From the NCBI GenBank assembly GCA_001466705.2, contig LATX02000211.1, positions 806,001 through 870,000 of the forward strand: 64,000 nt of DNA, written 5' to 3'. Within the stretch, counting starts at the first letter, position 1. The number at the start of each line of letters is the position of its first letter. The notes beneath the pieces were generated by a model, which was given only the letters and a program-made list of their open reading frames with translations, searched no databases and was not told the DNA's origin. This document shows, piece after piece, positions 1 to 12,768 of the stretch. The DNA is from Moniliophthora roreri. Taxonomy: Eukaryota > Basidiomycota > Agaricomycetes > Agaricales > Marasmiaceae. The position numbers and the translations under genes were made by a program.

Positions 1-462
1 AGTTCCACATTAATTTTCTCTTATCCAGTATAAGCTATGTACGCGTCATCTTTCACACAGGCGGACTCTTCTCATTCTCAATTTATCATAGATCGAGTAT
101 CCAACCTTTTGTTAACGTTGTTGATTTAATGCTTACAATTTGACAAATGCGCGTCTCTAATTTGGGTCACCCGGTCGTAACTTATAACTTGTTAAATTAA
201 TTTGGTTTTTCTTGCCATGTACTGATCTTTCAAATGCATCTAACACTCCGACAGAACCCCGGCTATACACTTACAAATATGAGACTGGACGGTCCCTCCA
301 TTTTTTTCTCCCACCCAAACGACTGAACGAATCGATTCCTCAGCTGACGTCGCGCTGGCCCTGCTCCACAAACACGGAGACCAAAATAAATGCATCAAAT
401 CGTACACACGGCCACAGCAACAGCACACGTACGGCTCTAACGGGACTCGCTTAGGCCAAGGA

Positions 463-469
463 TATATAA
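463..469 (+). promoter_or_regulatory. TATA-box-like TATATAA
   Basis: TATATAA lies about 75 nt upstream of an ATG at 543 that opens a short frame. This is the usual spacing for a fungal TATA element, and it may serve the gene whose later exon is the 811-1389 frame. The rest of 1-540 is AT-rich with no gene I can support. Confidence 0.3.
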
Positions 470-810
470 CCTCGACATAAACCTATCCCAAAAACTCAAA
501 CCACCAATATCCACCCATTTCCCTTGCATTCAGTTCCAGAATATGCCTCCTGATAGGTCTATCCAACTTTCGGCACGTAAACGACAGCGGTCGGTATCGG
601 CACGGACGAGAATTTCGAGCTAACGGGAATATGTATCTGAACGCCCAGATATCCTATGGGCATGTCGAGCACCTGCCTGTGAACGAACATGCCACTCTGA
701 CCCAACTATGTGATCAGATCACCACCCGTGCGTTCTCTTTTATGTTGCTCCCCGGCCACAATATGCGACGAGTACTGACCAAGTTTACTTGAGCAGGATG
801 CATAGAAATC

Positions 811-1389
811 ATGACGGCGCACGGCCAATATCCTCTTCCTCAAGGGTGGACCATGGGTTTATTCGACTCTCGGGGTCTGGTGATAATTCCCAGCGACGTT
901 CGACAAGCCAATACGTTGTTTGACGGAGGAGAAACCATAAATGTCACGGTTTTCGACTATGAACGTGGAGAACGCGTCTATGAGCCGTTCCGGGGATGGG
1001 TCTTCCCCCATGAAAGTCCCCGATGGGCTGCACTTATGGAGGAAAGGAATCTAGAAAGATATTTCTTTCGGTCTCTGTGCGTGTTCGTTCCTACTTCGTC
1101 CATGGCCCGACTAACTTGTCAGCACGTAGGCATTTATTTGCTCGAAATGACCGACAACGCACTTTGGATGACTACCTTCGTCGACTCCAACAAGAGTGTA
1201 CTCTCCGCGAATTCTGCAAACTTTTGGAGGCCCTTATCTCTATCATACCTACCACTCCAGCATCTAATACCACAGCAGGTTAAAGGGCCGGAATCATTCG
1301 CTGTAAATATTGGCTTTCTTACGCGTTTATCGAATCATGTTCGGTCTGCTGTAAATATCTTACCAACGAAAATGTACTGCCCTCTGTAG
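811..1389 (+). CDS. hypothetical protein exon, weak WW-like start
   Basis: An open frame of 192 codons begins at an ATG at 811. I cannot assign it firmly. The N-terminal segment LPQGWTMGLFDSRGLVIIP resembles the degenerate WW-like 'LPxGWxxxxHPxGxxYY' start of a large agaricomycete family of unknown function, but the second aromatic pair is missing. The frame stays open upstream to an AG at 796, so 811 may lie inside an exon of a gene starting near the ATG at 543. A second overlapping frame at 1023-1283 is also fairly protein-like, which would fit a frameshifted relic. The seen fact is one open frame; a decayed gene is inference. The 280 nt after it hold nothing I recognise. Confidence 0.35.
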   Translation: MTAHGQYPLPQGWTMGLFDSRGLVIIPSDVRQANTLFDGGETINVTVFDYERGERVYEPFRGWVFPHESPRWAALMEERNLERYFFRSLCVFVPTSSMARLTCQHVGIYLLEMTDNALWMTTFVDSNKSVLSANSANFWRPLSLSYLPLQHLIPQQVKGPESFAVNIGFLTRLSNHVRSAVNILPTKMYCPL

Positions 1390-1670
1390 ATCAGAAACCA
1401 GTGTCGTTCGACTTCAAATAACGTCCGACCCACACCGGCTACATCATCGCGCGTCCCAATCACAACAAAGGATACAAGTCCGACAAAAGTAATGGTGCTT
1501 CCACGTGTAGGTGCATTGCGCGTAGTCGAAAAGAAAAGTAGATATGTATACACTAGTAGTACAACTGCGATTCGCCACCGCATAGTCATCCAAAAAATCC
1601 AAAGATCGATTCAACTGAGGGTAACAGTATCCTTCCATCATGGCGATCTAATCTTCCCCAAATCACTGAT

Positions 1671-2768
1671 CTATTCCGGCTCTGAAAGCATCCATCTCCT
1701 CATCGCTGGCGCGCCATCCATAACATGGCCAAGGCTCGGATTCTCCTTCAACGGACGATTCAGTTTATCCACATTTTCCCTTCTAAGCAGCTGGCTCAGA
1801 CTCGACGACCATCGTGCTGGATGTTGGTGAACAGCAACCTTATCAGCCTCGGGTTTCAATGTCTTTGGTGAACCACGAACTACACCTGCGAGCGACGAAA
1901 CCATTTGCTTGATCGGAGCGTTCGGTGCTTCTGGGGCAGAATCTGCAGCAGCAGCAGAGGACAGACGCTGAGGTGATGGAAGTGCATCTTTGGAGACAAT
2001 CTGAACATCTCTCGGAACCTCTCGTTTCGGTACTTCAGGTGCCTTTGGCGCGGGGCGCGAGGGACGCGAAGGATGAACAGGTAACCCGTCTTTCGGGTCG
2101 ACCGGCAATTTCGGAGGCGCGTGACCCCGAGCAGGCGCAGCCCGCGCTGAGAACCAGATAGTGTTTCTCAGAGCACGAGACACCATATGGGAAAGGGAAG
2201 AGAGGACCGAGCGCCCATCGACTTTGTTGTGTGGCACACCTGGGTGAACAGGAGCAGACTGTATCAGAGGTCCTTTTGAGTCACGAGGGAGGCGACGACG
2301 ACGATGAGCTTTCTCTTCTGAGAGAAGGAAGTGATGAGGATCGCGGGTTTGATGTTGGTGATCTCTTGCGTCAGCTTCAACGAAAGTATCGCGCTTCTGA
2401 GCGTTCTGCTGGGAAACAGACGAATCAGATTCCGCGCCATTGCTTGACCCAGAAGAGTCATCCACCGACGTAGAATTGGAGTTGACGTTCTGAGGAGCAT
2501 TAGGTTCCTTAGTACTATAATCGGCGTTATGGATTTGGCGTTTCCGAAGAGCGGCAGAGCTGGGTGAATGTACAAGGAGATCTGTAGCCCGCTTGATGGG
2601 AGCAAGCTCGGGCTCTAGATTAGTGAAAAGTGACTTGGGCGAGTTCTCATTGAGCGAAGATTCGTATCCTGGAGGGGCTTTGGAGGATAGAAGATTGACA
2701 ATGGGAATGTAAGCAGCATTCACGAGACATAGGGCATATAAAGCGAAAATAGCGGTTGAGGAGCGCAT
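1671..2768 (-). CDS. secreted low-complexity protein with dibasic sites
   Basis: Single-exon frame of 365 codons. The first 19 residues (MRSSTAIFALYALCLVNAA) form a clear signal peptide with a likely cut at NA/A. The rest is rich in Pro, Ser, Ala and charged residues with no recognisable fold and very few Cys, as expected of an extended secreted or cell-wall-associated protein. Lys-Arg pairs that could be Kex2 sites occur in IKRATD, RKRQIHN, QKRDTF and PKREVP, so it might be a processed precursor, although the intervening pieces are not repeats of one peptide. It is divergent from the GH92 gene across a 674-nt spacer. No family is recognised; a real gene is likely because of the signal peptide and the long frame in non-repetitive DNA. 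Confidence 0.75.
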   Translation of the reverse strand: MRSSTAIFALYALCLVNAAYIPIVNLLSSKAPPGYESSLNENSPKSLFTNLEPELAPIKRATDLLVHSPSSAALRKRQIHNADYSTKEPNAPQNVNSNSTSVDDSSGSSNGAESDSSVSQQNAQKRDTFVEADARDHQHQTRDPHHFLLSEEKAHRRRRLPRDSKGPLIQSAPVHPGVPHNKVDGRSVLSSLSHMVSRALRNTIWFSARAAPARGHAPPKLPVDPKDGLPVHPSRPSRPAPKAPEVPKREVPRDVQIVSKDALPSPQRLSSAAAADSAPEAPNAPIKQMVSSLAGVVRGSPKTLKPEADKVAVHQHPARWSSSLSQLLRRENVDKLNRPLKENPSLGHVMDGAPAMRRWMLSEPE

Positions 2769-3442
2769 GGCGGTAGGCCTGATTTCGTAGAAATGTGGCG
2801 AATATGTGGCTGGTGGTGGTAAAGAGACGAGCTATACTGGCGCGCCTTTCTGCCCTTAAGGAATATTTCTGATGGTCACATGTCCACTTTAGGGCAGGTA
2901 TTCACTCTTGCCCTCGACTCTCATCTCGACAATTGCCCACGTTCTCTCAGTTTCAGAGTTGATTCACTCGGCTTACTACCTTATTAATTAGGATCGTGTT
3001 TCACGGAAACAAACAGCGATCGAAGGTTGTATGGGGGTGCGTCGTCAGTGTGATTCATCCAATCAAAGCAAAAAACTAACAAGCTTTCATTGCAGTATCT
3101 AAATCATCAGTGCCCATCTGCTGTGTATGTTATCATGGGCACTAGAAAGGAAAAAGACGAAACCATGACTTCAATCTGTCAAATCCCCCTGTATGGCTTA
3201 TCCATTGGACAAACCTGAAATACTCTTCCCGATCAGACGATTCTAATTTCTGACGAATCGAAGCTTCAACGATCACGGGTGTTACATCCGAATTCAACGC
3301 CAGACGAAACGACTTCATGACACGCGGCGGAAGTCCTTCATTGCGTTTGATCCATGTGGTAAGGGTCGATGTCGATTAGAATTCTTCTTGCCAGCTATAT
3401 AAAACTCGTAAGCGGGTTCGTTACCTTTCTCTCCTACCTGCC
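2769..3442. other. divergent intergenic promoter region
   Basis: This 674-nt spacer separates the 5' ends of the secreted protein (-) and the GH92 gene (+), so it should hold both promoters. Apart from a TATA element near its right end I see no gene or repeat. Confidence 0.5.
3396..3404 (+). promoter_or_regulatory. TATA box of the GH92 gene
   Basis: TATATAAAA sits about 40 nt before the GH92 start codon at 3443, giving a short leader. Position and sequence fit a core promoter. Confidence 0.55.
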
Positions 3443-6400
3443 ATGCCGCCCTCTCTTTCGTCTAGCTTCAAGCTCTTGCTGTCAGGTATTGCGCTGCTCA
3501 CTCTGGTGAACGGGCAGCCTTCTCCTGATGTCCAGAGAAGGATCTCTGAAGCTATCAAGAATGCTGCAAACCAATCCAACCCAGATTACACCGCATTCGT
3601 TAATCCTTTCATTGGTACTGGTACGTAGTGTACCAAACTCTCCAGGCGTGATAACTAAACATCGCTCCAGATAATTTTGGAGATGTATGGTGAGCACTAG
3701 TGACTGTATCCCTCTTCTGACCGCTAAACTCCAAGCAATAGTCCTGGAGCTTCCGTCCCATTCGGAATGGTTCGTCACCTTGTCACTGCGCTCCTTTCCT
3801 TCACTCATTATTGCTATTCACAGGTCAAATTCTCGACGGATCTCACTGGATACGCACCAGCTGGTAAGTATGGTTTTTACTCTACACATACCCCATTAGT
3901 CCGTTTGATCTCATGCCAGCATCCAGGTTATGTCACCGATCCCACACAAAAGATCCGTGGCATAAGCCCTTTGCACGACAGTGGCACTGGTTCATCTCTC
4001 GGAACATACGGAAACTTTGAGGTTATGCCCTTGTTATGTCCAGGCGGATTCGACACTTGTACGACGCGCCTTGCTGCTCGTCAGAGACTGCGAAAGCCTA
4101 ACACAGACGGTGTGCTACTTGTTACTCTATTTCGGGCCATGAATATTGATCAGTGGCGTGCAGATGCATCACCCGGGTATTTCTCGCAGACCATGGATAA
4201 CGATATTAAAATGGAAGCCACCTCTACAAGAAGAGCGGGTTTGGAAAGGTTTACGTTTCCTGAAGGTTCTAAGCCTTACTTTGCCATCGGTAATTAGCCT
4301 CAGTTTTGATAGAGTGAACTGCTCATTGATGTCTGATCTTAGATCTTGCAAATGATCTGCCAGCCTCCTTCGCTGGTGGGAGTTTGGATATAGACCCCGA
4401 AAAAGGCCGCATTACTATCGGAGGTCATTATGGATCTAGGTATGCCTATGGCTTATTCGAAGGTAAAGAAAGCGCATTAACATGATCACAAGTTTTGGCC
4501 CTGGCCGATACAACTATCAGGCGTTTGCATGCTATGACCTTTTAGATGGTGGGAAGCAAACTTTGGATGAATTCGGTGTTTGGACTGGCGATAAGTAAGC
4601 ATTCAGTGCCAGTGTTGTAATACGCGCACTAACCTTCAAACCAGCTTCGGTCTCGACGCGAAAGGACTCGGCCAAACCCATCTCAACCTTTCTTTGAACC
4701 TCATTGGCGGAATATACGAATCAGGCGCTTTGTTCTCTTACAAAGGCACACCCAAAACCATCACCCTCCGAGTAGGGGTATCGTTCTTATCCACGGAACA
4801 AGCTTGTGCGAATGCAGAATCCGAAGTCGGCTCGTCTTCTTTCGAGGATATTGTTGCGAAGAGCAAGGTACTCTGGAATGAACGGCTCAGTAAGATCGAA
4901 ATTGATATTGCCAACACGGCAGAGAATGTCACTGAGATGTTCTATTCGTCTCTTTATCGTGCATCATTGACTCCGGTCAGTACTTCATACCAATAGAACT
5001 TATAGAAGCATGTCATGCTCATAGGGTGCTATCACAGAACAACGCTACCGGCGAAGCACAAGGTGCATTCCTCGGCACGAGTTCATACTATTTCGATTCT
5101 TTGTATTGCAGGTAATCATCTTCTGCTCTTGCACGTCTACAATAACACTGATGACGGTAATGCTTAGCTGGGATACTGTGAGATATTGTTCTCATAACAC
5201 CACGTCTCTCGTGCCTGATGGACAGCCTTTAGTTCCGGACGTTCTTCCCGTTCATGTCCCTTCATTCGCCTGTGGAGTACGCTCAGATAGTCGATACCTA
5301 TATCGACGGATGGCGTAAGCTAGGTTGGATGCCAGAATGCAGGTACGGAGGGTTGTTGTCCGCTTTCAGTGCCATCTTCTTACTCTTATTCTACTCAGAG
5401 CCAATAATCTTCGTGTGTAATCCTCTTTTTTCGTGACGCCGAGATTACTAAGAACCAAGTCTCACAGCTGGATGGACACAAGGAGGTTCGTGATCTTCCG
5501 AAGCAAAGCGCGACTGAAAGACTCACATTCTATATAATAGGCTCAAGCGGTGATAATATCGTATCACACTTCGCCATTTACTATCACAATGAAGCCGAGC
5601 GACTGGGCATTAACTTGGAAGAGCTTTACTCTGCGTTGCTTGCAGACGGCGACATCAATCCTCCAGAGTGGAACACCCTCGGACGACAGGTGAACGTGTA
5701 CAAGTGAGTCAGTTTGAATCTACCATGTATATCACTCTTAACACCTTCCAGGCAATACGGTTACGTTCCGTTCGCTGTGCTGGATCCTACTAGTACAGGT
5801 CGTCAGACCAGAGAAGGCAGTAGGACGCTCGAGGTAACGATTGTCTGTCCCGGGTCATTACCAATTCCGCTAATAAGCTCGTTCACAGTACGTCTTTGAA
5901 GACTTTGGTATACGTCAAGTGGCCCTGCTCCTTGGGAAGACTGAAGATGAAGCCAGATATGCCAATCGTTCCTTGGTATGGGATTGCTCTTCCTGTTTAT
6001 GTACTGTCCCTCATCATCTTCAATAGTTCTACAGGAACATATGGGATGATTCTATCGAGAGTGATGGCTTCAAAGGTAGTCCTTGCTCCTATGTTTCGAG
6101 CTCGGCTTCACTAACGTGGTGCGCAGGCTTCATGCAGAAACGTTTCCCGAATGGAACATTTGCGTTCCAAGACCCTAAGAATTGCTCACCACAGGACAAA
6201 AATGACACGAGACCTTGTTCTCTGCAAGGCAACAATGTGAATGGGTTTTATGAATCATCATCTTGGGAGTACAGTTTCTACGCCCCACACGACACTGTAG
6301 GATTAATTGATTTAATGGGCGGCAACGTTGGTTCTTCAACTTACTACAATATCTCCCTGGCTGAAGAGAATTTCTTAGGATACCTTCGTCAAGCGACTTG

Positions 6401-7116
6401 ATCATTTCTTCGATGTATGTCTTTCGGATGATACAAGCCTGGCAAATTCACTGATGACCTTTTCAGGCCGGATACTACCTCGCTGGCAATGAACCATCGT
6501 TCCAGGTGCGCACATATACTTGGAGTAGTTCTCTGTGAGACGGGATTCTTACCTGTGGACCATAGACACCCATTGGATACCACTATGCGAACCAACCTGC
6601 CAAGTCTGTTGATCGTGTTCGAGAAGTTGTGTTTACTAACTTTGACATCAGTAAGTGATAATTGCACTCCGGGAAGCTCATGTCTCTGACATCTCCTCAG
6701 CGGCTGCTGGTCTCCCTGGAAATGACGATCAAGCAGCAATGGCAACACTCCTCGCTTTCCACCTTCTCGGCCTTTATCCGGTTCCCTCAACCAGTCATCT
6801 CCTTATCCTTTCGCCGTTTACACCCAAGTATACCATTCACAACTCTTTCCTCAATTCGTCCACCACCGTCACCGTAAAAGGATTCGACCCTAATTCGGTC
6901 CAAAAGGTTATACCGGACGGTGCTGCAGCGTATGTGAAGAATGTGATGATCAACGGAAAGCCTTCCGAGTCGAGGTGCCACTTCGACTTCTATGACGTGT
7001 TCAGGCTCGGGGGAGAAGTTGAAATCGAAGTAACCGCGAATAAGGATGATGCTAATGATTGCCTTGGATTCTTGCCGGAAAGTCTGTCGACTGGAGGTTT
7101 TGCGAAGGTTCGGTGA
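3443..7116 (+). CDS. secreted GH92 alpha-1,2-mannosidase
   Basis: Predicted secreted exo-acting alpha-mannosidase of glycoside hydrolase family 92, which trims mannose from fungal glycans and glycoproteins. The start at 3443 encodes a signal peptide (LLLSGIALLTLVNGQPS) and lies 40 nt after a TATA box. Family landmarks appear in order: VNPFIGTG, FGDVCPGASVPFGMV, SPLHDSGTGSSLGTYGNFE, GFYESSSWEYSFYAPHD and, near the end, GLPGNDDQAAMA, which holds the acidic pair of the catalytic site. I find about 22 introns of some 50-60 nt. With them removed, the frame reads through to the stop at 7114-7116, about 820 residues, normal for the family. Conserved joins such as ECRANNLPGWTQGGSSG appear only after splicing. 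One donor (GGN/DTF junction, GTTGGT) is weak. No lesion was seen, so the gene is probably functional. Confidence 0.93.
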
Positions 7117-7331
7117 AGATTGACCCGTGAGAATGTAATGTACATAGTCTAATAAATTGTAAGCAAGGTATACGAATGAACTGATTAGTCGCGACGCGCG
7201 ACCCGTCACGCGTTTCCCCACGGCCATAAAGGTTTTGAACACCCATTACTTTTTTTTGCAACTGTCACCACCAGATTGACCATCTTAGGTACCTCGTGTA
7301 CCTTCTTGAACCTCTCTTATCTCTTCCCGCC

Positions 7332-9079
7332 ATGGAAGAAATTAAGACTATGATCTTAGAGGATCGAGGAATCATTCCCAAGGTTCTCCCTGTGATCTTG
7401 CACCACCTCCCTGCTCCGCTTCCTCTTTTCCGCCCTTAGATAACGGTGCGCAAAACATTGAAACGCTTTGTCTCGCGCAAGCTGCCTTGGAGGTTCTCGG
7501 AGAGACCCTTATTCGGGACCATTTCCACACGCCTGCTGGTGGTTACTGCGATACGTTCATCATCGTCGCACGTTTTCGACTGGATTTCCTTCTTCCTAGA
7601 TTCCTACTTGAATCCTGAAACCGATCTCTGTGCTTCCGCAGTACCCATCGACGATTCAGAGGAATAATCCGGTCACGCTTCATTTCACTACCACAAAACT
7701 CCCCCTTGCATTTTTGAACTCGAAAACCTCGATTCCCATTGTCACAAAGACGAATAATGCCATTTCGATTGTCTTCTACAATTTTTTGATCGCAGCGGGG
7801 CATATTCCTTATATCCTCCTGGAGGACCGAAAAAGCCAACCCGACGTTTACTCACATAATGTGCAAACGTTATTGATCTTGTCACGATCGTCCGACACTG
7901 CCCAGAGAACCTCTGACTGATTATGCGATCCTGCATCTCAACGATTCGCCGTCGGTATCGTCGCACGCCTCATCTTTGCCATTCAAACTCGATCATCCAA
8001 ATGTCGCGGGCTACACTTCACCCTCATTCTTATGGGGATTCTTGCAAGTCTCTCTCCGGTGTTCGACGTGTCGCTCATAAGGTCTCAATTGAACTATTGG
8101 GTCTGCATAGCGATTCGTCGATTGACTTCACACGAAGCGGATAAGGAGAACACGATGGCTCCAAACGCCGCCTGCGAATACCTCGTAGTGAGCGTTGGCC
8201 GCTACGGATATCTGGCGATTATAGAGATACTGAAGACAGGATTTTTGAGACCAATCTTGGAATCCGGACACTTGATCGACGTTCACAGGAGTGATGTCCT
8301 GAAGCAAGATAAGAATGTTCTATTGTGCCTCTATATCGAGCTCCTACGCGTTATTGGGACCCATACCGTGCATGCCTCTGTTTGCGGTGCAGCGACAAAG
8401 AGCCCTGTTTCGCATAGCTAGGCTCACTGAAGCCTCCACAAAAGACTGACCGACACATTTTCAAAATTCGTGTTAGAATTGAAGGAAAGAACCAAGTATA
8501 AGCTCAAACACGACCTTGGTTGCGGTCAGCATCTGCACTAGATTACGCGTAAGAGGCTTCGGTTGCCCTTTCATTTTACTTCCTCTTCACGAATCACCCG
8601 ATTCTACTTATTGGTGACACTGCATCAATTTTCTGAATTTTGCATCTGCCACATGGTACCCGTACCTCAGCAAACATAGGCTCCAACGTGCGGCAGGTAT
8701 ACGAGTTCCGATATGTCGCTGTACCGGATGCGAGGATTGCTACCGTTGCTCCAAAGAATACCAGGAATATGATTGGAAACTACTAGGTCATCGAGATGTG
8801 TGCAAGTAGATCAAAACTGGACGCAAAAAATGTATGACGTTTCTTCTTAACCGTGCACGCACTTGAAATTCTTCTCTTCCTTCCTTCGTTACAGGTATCG
8901 CCCCCATTCCTGATATCCGGGACGTTGGTTTCTTCAATTGGGTTGCCGGCGCCTTTGATGGCCCTGCAAAGTGGCTCGCGATAAGAGTGATGCAAGGGCA
9001 CCACCGTAGAGCGACTCCCAATATCCGACCTGAAGAACCGCCAAGTGACTGTGCTATCGAGAGTTTCCTCACGAAATAG
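7332..9079 (+). pseudogene. MYND-finger family relic (copy A)
   Basis: Decayed copy of the MYND zinc-finger family found intact at 14895-16893 and 28036-30054. Pieces in order but in different frames match the intact copies: an N-terminal LPVILHHLPAPLPLF (near 7395), LAQAALEVLGETLIRDHF (near 7470), FFLDSYLNPETD (near 7600), GYLAIIEILKTGFLRPILES (8210-8270), a MYND remnant CRCTGCEDCYRCSKEY followed by HRDVC (8714-8806), and a C-terminal tail from about 8893 ending at a stop at 9077. Frameshifts and stops separate the pieces, for example the stop soon after 7430 and another directly after the MYND remnant, so no full protein can be made. It lies downstream of GH92 in the same orientation and upstream of the first GMC gene. 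Confidence 0.8.
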
Positions 9080-10437
9080 AGATCAATAATAACTACGGGT
9101 GAGGCAAACAGTAGGGTAATGGATTATTCTTGGGATAATCATTTGATCGTAAAGTGGAGGCAGAAGGACTTTTCATATTACTACTTACTGTCAAACGGGC
9201 CTTCTCTGGACCGCAAAGATTTTACTGGTCTCGCTTACCACACGGCTATCTAAAAGGGAATCCGTCTGGGCTCCCAGCCTGTCCCATGAGTTCGGTTGAG
9301 TTTGAGCTATTCGAATGCAGCTTCCAAAATGGTATAGAACAGTTTTGCTTTCATCTGGTTTCTCCCCAAGGAAGAGAAGGAAACCAGGTGGGCCTTCTAG
9401 CAATCACGTATCCTTCTCATGAAGCGCTCGACCACAGCATCAAGAGAATAGCTAACAGGTCAAGGAGGGGGAGCCGACAAAGTGAATTAAGCGAAGCGTG
9501 ACGTGACTACGGCAAGTTCCGAAACCGTCAGACGGCTACAGACTTAGCCGCGAGACTAAAGAATTGATTTTTATCAGGCGCAATTCCTGTCCTTGAGATT
9601 TGACAAAGGGTCTTTCCCGCAGTTTGCCGACTTGCCGCCACGTGGGAAGTGATGCAGGCGGATTGGCCAATCCGCTCGCAGTTCAATTTTTCCCGAGTTC
9701 GGTCGCCCCAGGGATACACTCCTTTGAAACGAGTGTAGACTTCTTGGAACAAAGCATGTGATGGGAAGACCACATACTACCTGCACTGGCATGAGCCAGC
9801 ACCTTTTTTCCATCTCCCAGCCGGCAGACCTACGAATGACACGAGAATCTTTAGAGCCTCAACTTCTCGAAGCTGTGATATTTCCGATCAAGTAATCCAT
9901 TCGGGATCTTCAGCCCATTGAATCCTTTTCTTCAGTAGTCGGCGGTGAGATCCTCGGAGTGTAGTTTGGGAGGGCTTGGCTTTGACGAAATGACAGTGAG
10001 TTTGGCACTCCGCTTCTTTCGAAACGATGTCAATTACTGATCGATGTAGGCAGAACCTGGATTATACCCTTCTAGCGTCGAAAAGACCGAAGTCGAATCA
10101 TTTTGTCGCATATGAACACACCTCAACGCGCGTTCTCTGCGGCTCAAACGTCTGCTGACTTGATTCCTCACGGCCGCCATGACGGGTGGATTGATGATGG
10201 CTGAGAAGGTCGCGGTACTGAATAGTGAACGTGTATGCTGTCCCATTCAGATGCACGTACTAGATTATGCATCATCGTCGCAGACATCACCTCCTTAGGA
10301 ACAATTGAGGCACCAGAATCACTATCTCCAAGTGATGCCACTCTCTGATCGCAACCATACCCCATATCAAGCCATTGATTTGTAAAGCCCTGAAAAAACA
10401 TAAGTGGGAAGCCTCCTCAACTAAACCCTTGGGCAGA
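9080..10437. other. intergenic, no supported gene
   Basis: This 1.36-kb stretch precedes the first GMC gene and should contain its promoter. It has several short frames, the longest at 9154-9501, but none shows a recognisable motif, coherent splice structure or match to neighbouring genes. I see no repeat or transposon. Confidence 0.4.
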
Positions 10438-12654
10438 ATGATAGTTCTCGTGTCCATTATTCTCACTTTCGTGGGCCATTGTCTTGCTGCTGTCTACGAA
10501 AGACTGGATGATCTCCCCAGTCGTCAGTTTGACTTCATAGTCATTGGCGGTTTGTGTCTCTACTTTATTCTCCTATTCGCACCCTTACTCTTAATCTCAG
10601 GAGGTACAGCTGGCAATGTAGTCGCCAATCGCTTGACCGAGAATCCACGCCACTCTGTTTTGGTCTTAGAAGCTGGAGGCTCGTGAGTGGACGCTTTCCT
10701 ACGAAGTAGTTCCCAACTGAACAATATTACAGAAATGAAGGCATCTTGGCTGCTATGATTCCCGCCTTCGGTGCCACCATGTCTGGAACTGCATTGGACT
10801 GGAACTTTATCGCAGAGATAGGTCCGAATAATCGCACGGGTCCTTATTCCCGAGGCTTTGTGCTTGGGGGAAGCAGTACCACTAGTGAGTCCATAGTTCC
10901 AGGAATGGCTACTGTAAGCTCTGATCATGGTCAGACTGGATGGCATATACGCGCGGGAGCTCTGAGGATTGGGATAGGTATGCAAGCGTTACTGACGATT
11001 CCGGTTGGGACTGGGCCAGTATGCAGAAATACATTCGACGAGTATGTCGAAGTTGCCCTCTGAAGATGAACCCCTTGCTAAAACCTGTCATAAGAATGAA
11101 CAGTTCGTTCCACCATCTGATCGTCACAATACAAGCGGACAGTTCAATCCAGCAGTACATGGATTTCAGGGAGTCAATGCTGTCAGCCTCTCGGGATTCA
11201 CCCATGAGATGGAGAGAAGGGTCATCAAAACTAGCATGACAATGGGTGGTGAATTCAGCTATAACGTTGATATGAACTCGGGGGATCATCTTGGAGTCGG
11301 TAAATCTGGTCGTTTCACCTTTTGTGCTCGGTTCAATCTTCCTCAGGTTGGGCGCAGTCCACAATCCTCAATGGCACACGGAGTAGTTCCGCAACGAGCT
11401 ACCTGGGACCCTCTTTCATTGGCCGTCCCAATTTGCATGTACTGCTGCACGCGCACGTTACGCGGATAGTGCAGTCAGGTCAGCGAAAACTATCTTTCCA
11501 TGACGTTCAGCTCACCCAGGACAATGGAGGTCAGTATTCTGTTTCGATGAGTAGTAGTTAATGGCCTAGGTTGACCATTCCTACAGAGACTTTCCATACC
11601 CTCACTGCCTCCAAAGAAATCATTCTTTCCGCCGGTACAATTGGGACACCTCATATTCTTCTCAATTCCGGTATTGGCAACTCGCAGACGCTCGCGTCAC
11701 TGGGCATTAAGCCGGTACACCATCTCCCTTCGGTCGGTCAGAATCTCACGGAACAACCCGCCTCAGGGATTTCGTGGCTCGTGAACACGACAGACACTAG
11801 CGAAAGCATCTTCCAGAATGCCACCCTGGCTCAAGAGCTCACTCGGCAATGGAATGAAACTCGCACTGGACCGCTTGTGGATCCCATCATCTTAGCTTTC
11901 GGTTGGCTGCGCGTTCCTAGCAACGATCCTATCTTCAAACGTTCTGTGGATCCAGCCGCTGGTCGAAAAACGGCACACTACGAAATGATCTTCATAGTGA
12001 GTGTGCTATCAGCAAAAAGAATCGCGCTCATGGATTTTCTAGAATGGCCTACCAGGTCCTGCCTTCCCCAATCAACATACCATCTTTACGGGTACCATTG
12101 TCGCTTCCCCTGCTTCACGTACGGTATATTAATCGTCCCCCAGAAAACTTTGCTTACTGATGTGTATGCTAGGTGGATCGGTTTCCCTCAGATCGACCAA
12201 CCCTCTCGACAATCCAAGAATCAACCTCAATCTCCTCAGTGCTGAATTTGATACGGTTGCAATGCGACACGCCTTACGAAGTGTCCAGAAATTCATGTCT
12301 TCCTCAGTGTGGAATGGGTTCTTAATTCGACCGACGTTTAATGCTACATCAGATGAAGAGCTTGACCAATACATTCGCAATAGCGTTGGCGGTGCGGTGC
12401 ATCCTGTTGGAACCGCTGCGATGTCTGCAAGAGGCTCAGGATGGGGTGTGCTTGACCCAGATCTTCTGGTCAAGGGAATTAGGGGCGTCAGAGTTGTAGA
12501 TGCGTCTGCACTAGTAAGTTTGTTGAATATGACCAAACATATGTTTCGCTGAACTGCGGATTCAATCTAGCCTTTCGTGCCGGCCGCTCATACGCAAGCA
12601 CCCGTGTACATGTTGGCTGAAAGAGCAGCCGACCTCATCAAGAATGATTGGTGA
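10438..12654 (+). CDS. secreted GMC oxidoreductase (copy 1)
   Basis: FAD-dependent glucose-methanol-choline oxidoreductase of the aryl-alcohol oxidase / pyranose dehydrogenase type. Such enzymes oxidise alcohols or sugars outside the cell, often feeding H2O2 or quinone cycling in lignocellulose decay. The ATG at 10438 gives a signal peptide (VSIILTFVGHCLAA). After splicing, FDFIVIGGGTAGNVVANRL forms the FAD-binding loop and GGSSTTNWMAYTRG the first GMC signature. SAGTIGTPHILLNSGIG is the second signature, and HPVGTAAM plus the terminal AAHTQAPVYMLAERAADLI carry the two catalytic histidines. About nine short introns, all GT-AG, restore an open frame to the stop at 12652. It is paralogous to the gene at 24782-27096, with introns at the same places. 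Exact substrate is not readable from sequence. Confidence 0.92.
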
Positions 12655-12768
12655 TGATCAAAGCTTATGGATCTCTCTGAGTCATGGGTAATGGAACAGT
12701 CTCATTACGTTCAAATCAAGGCTTCCACAGCTAGTTAACAAGTTATTTCTTCCGTTTACACTTGGTGA

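Noticed and set aside
9154..9501. 115-codon plus-strand frame
   Set aside because: Has an ATG but no motif, no homology to neighbours and no promoter or splice structure.
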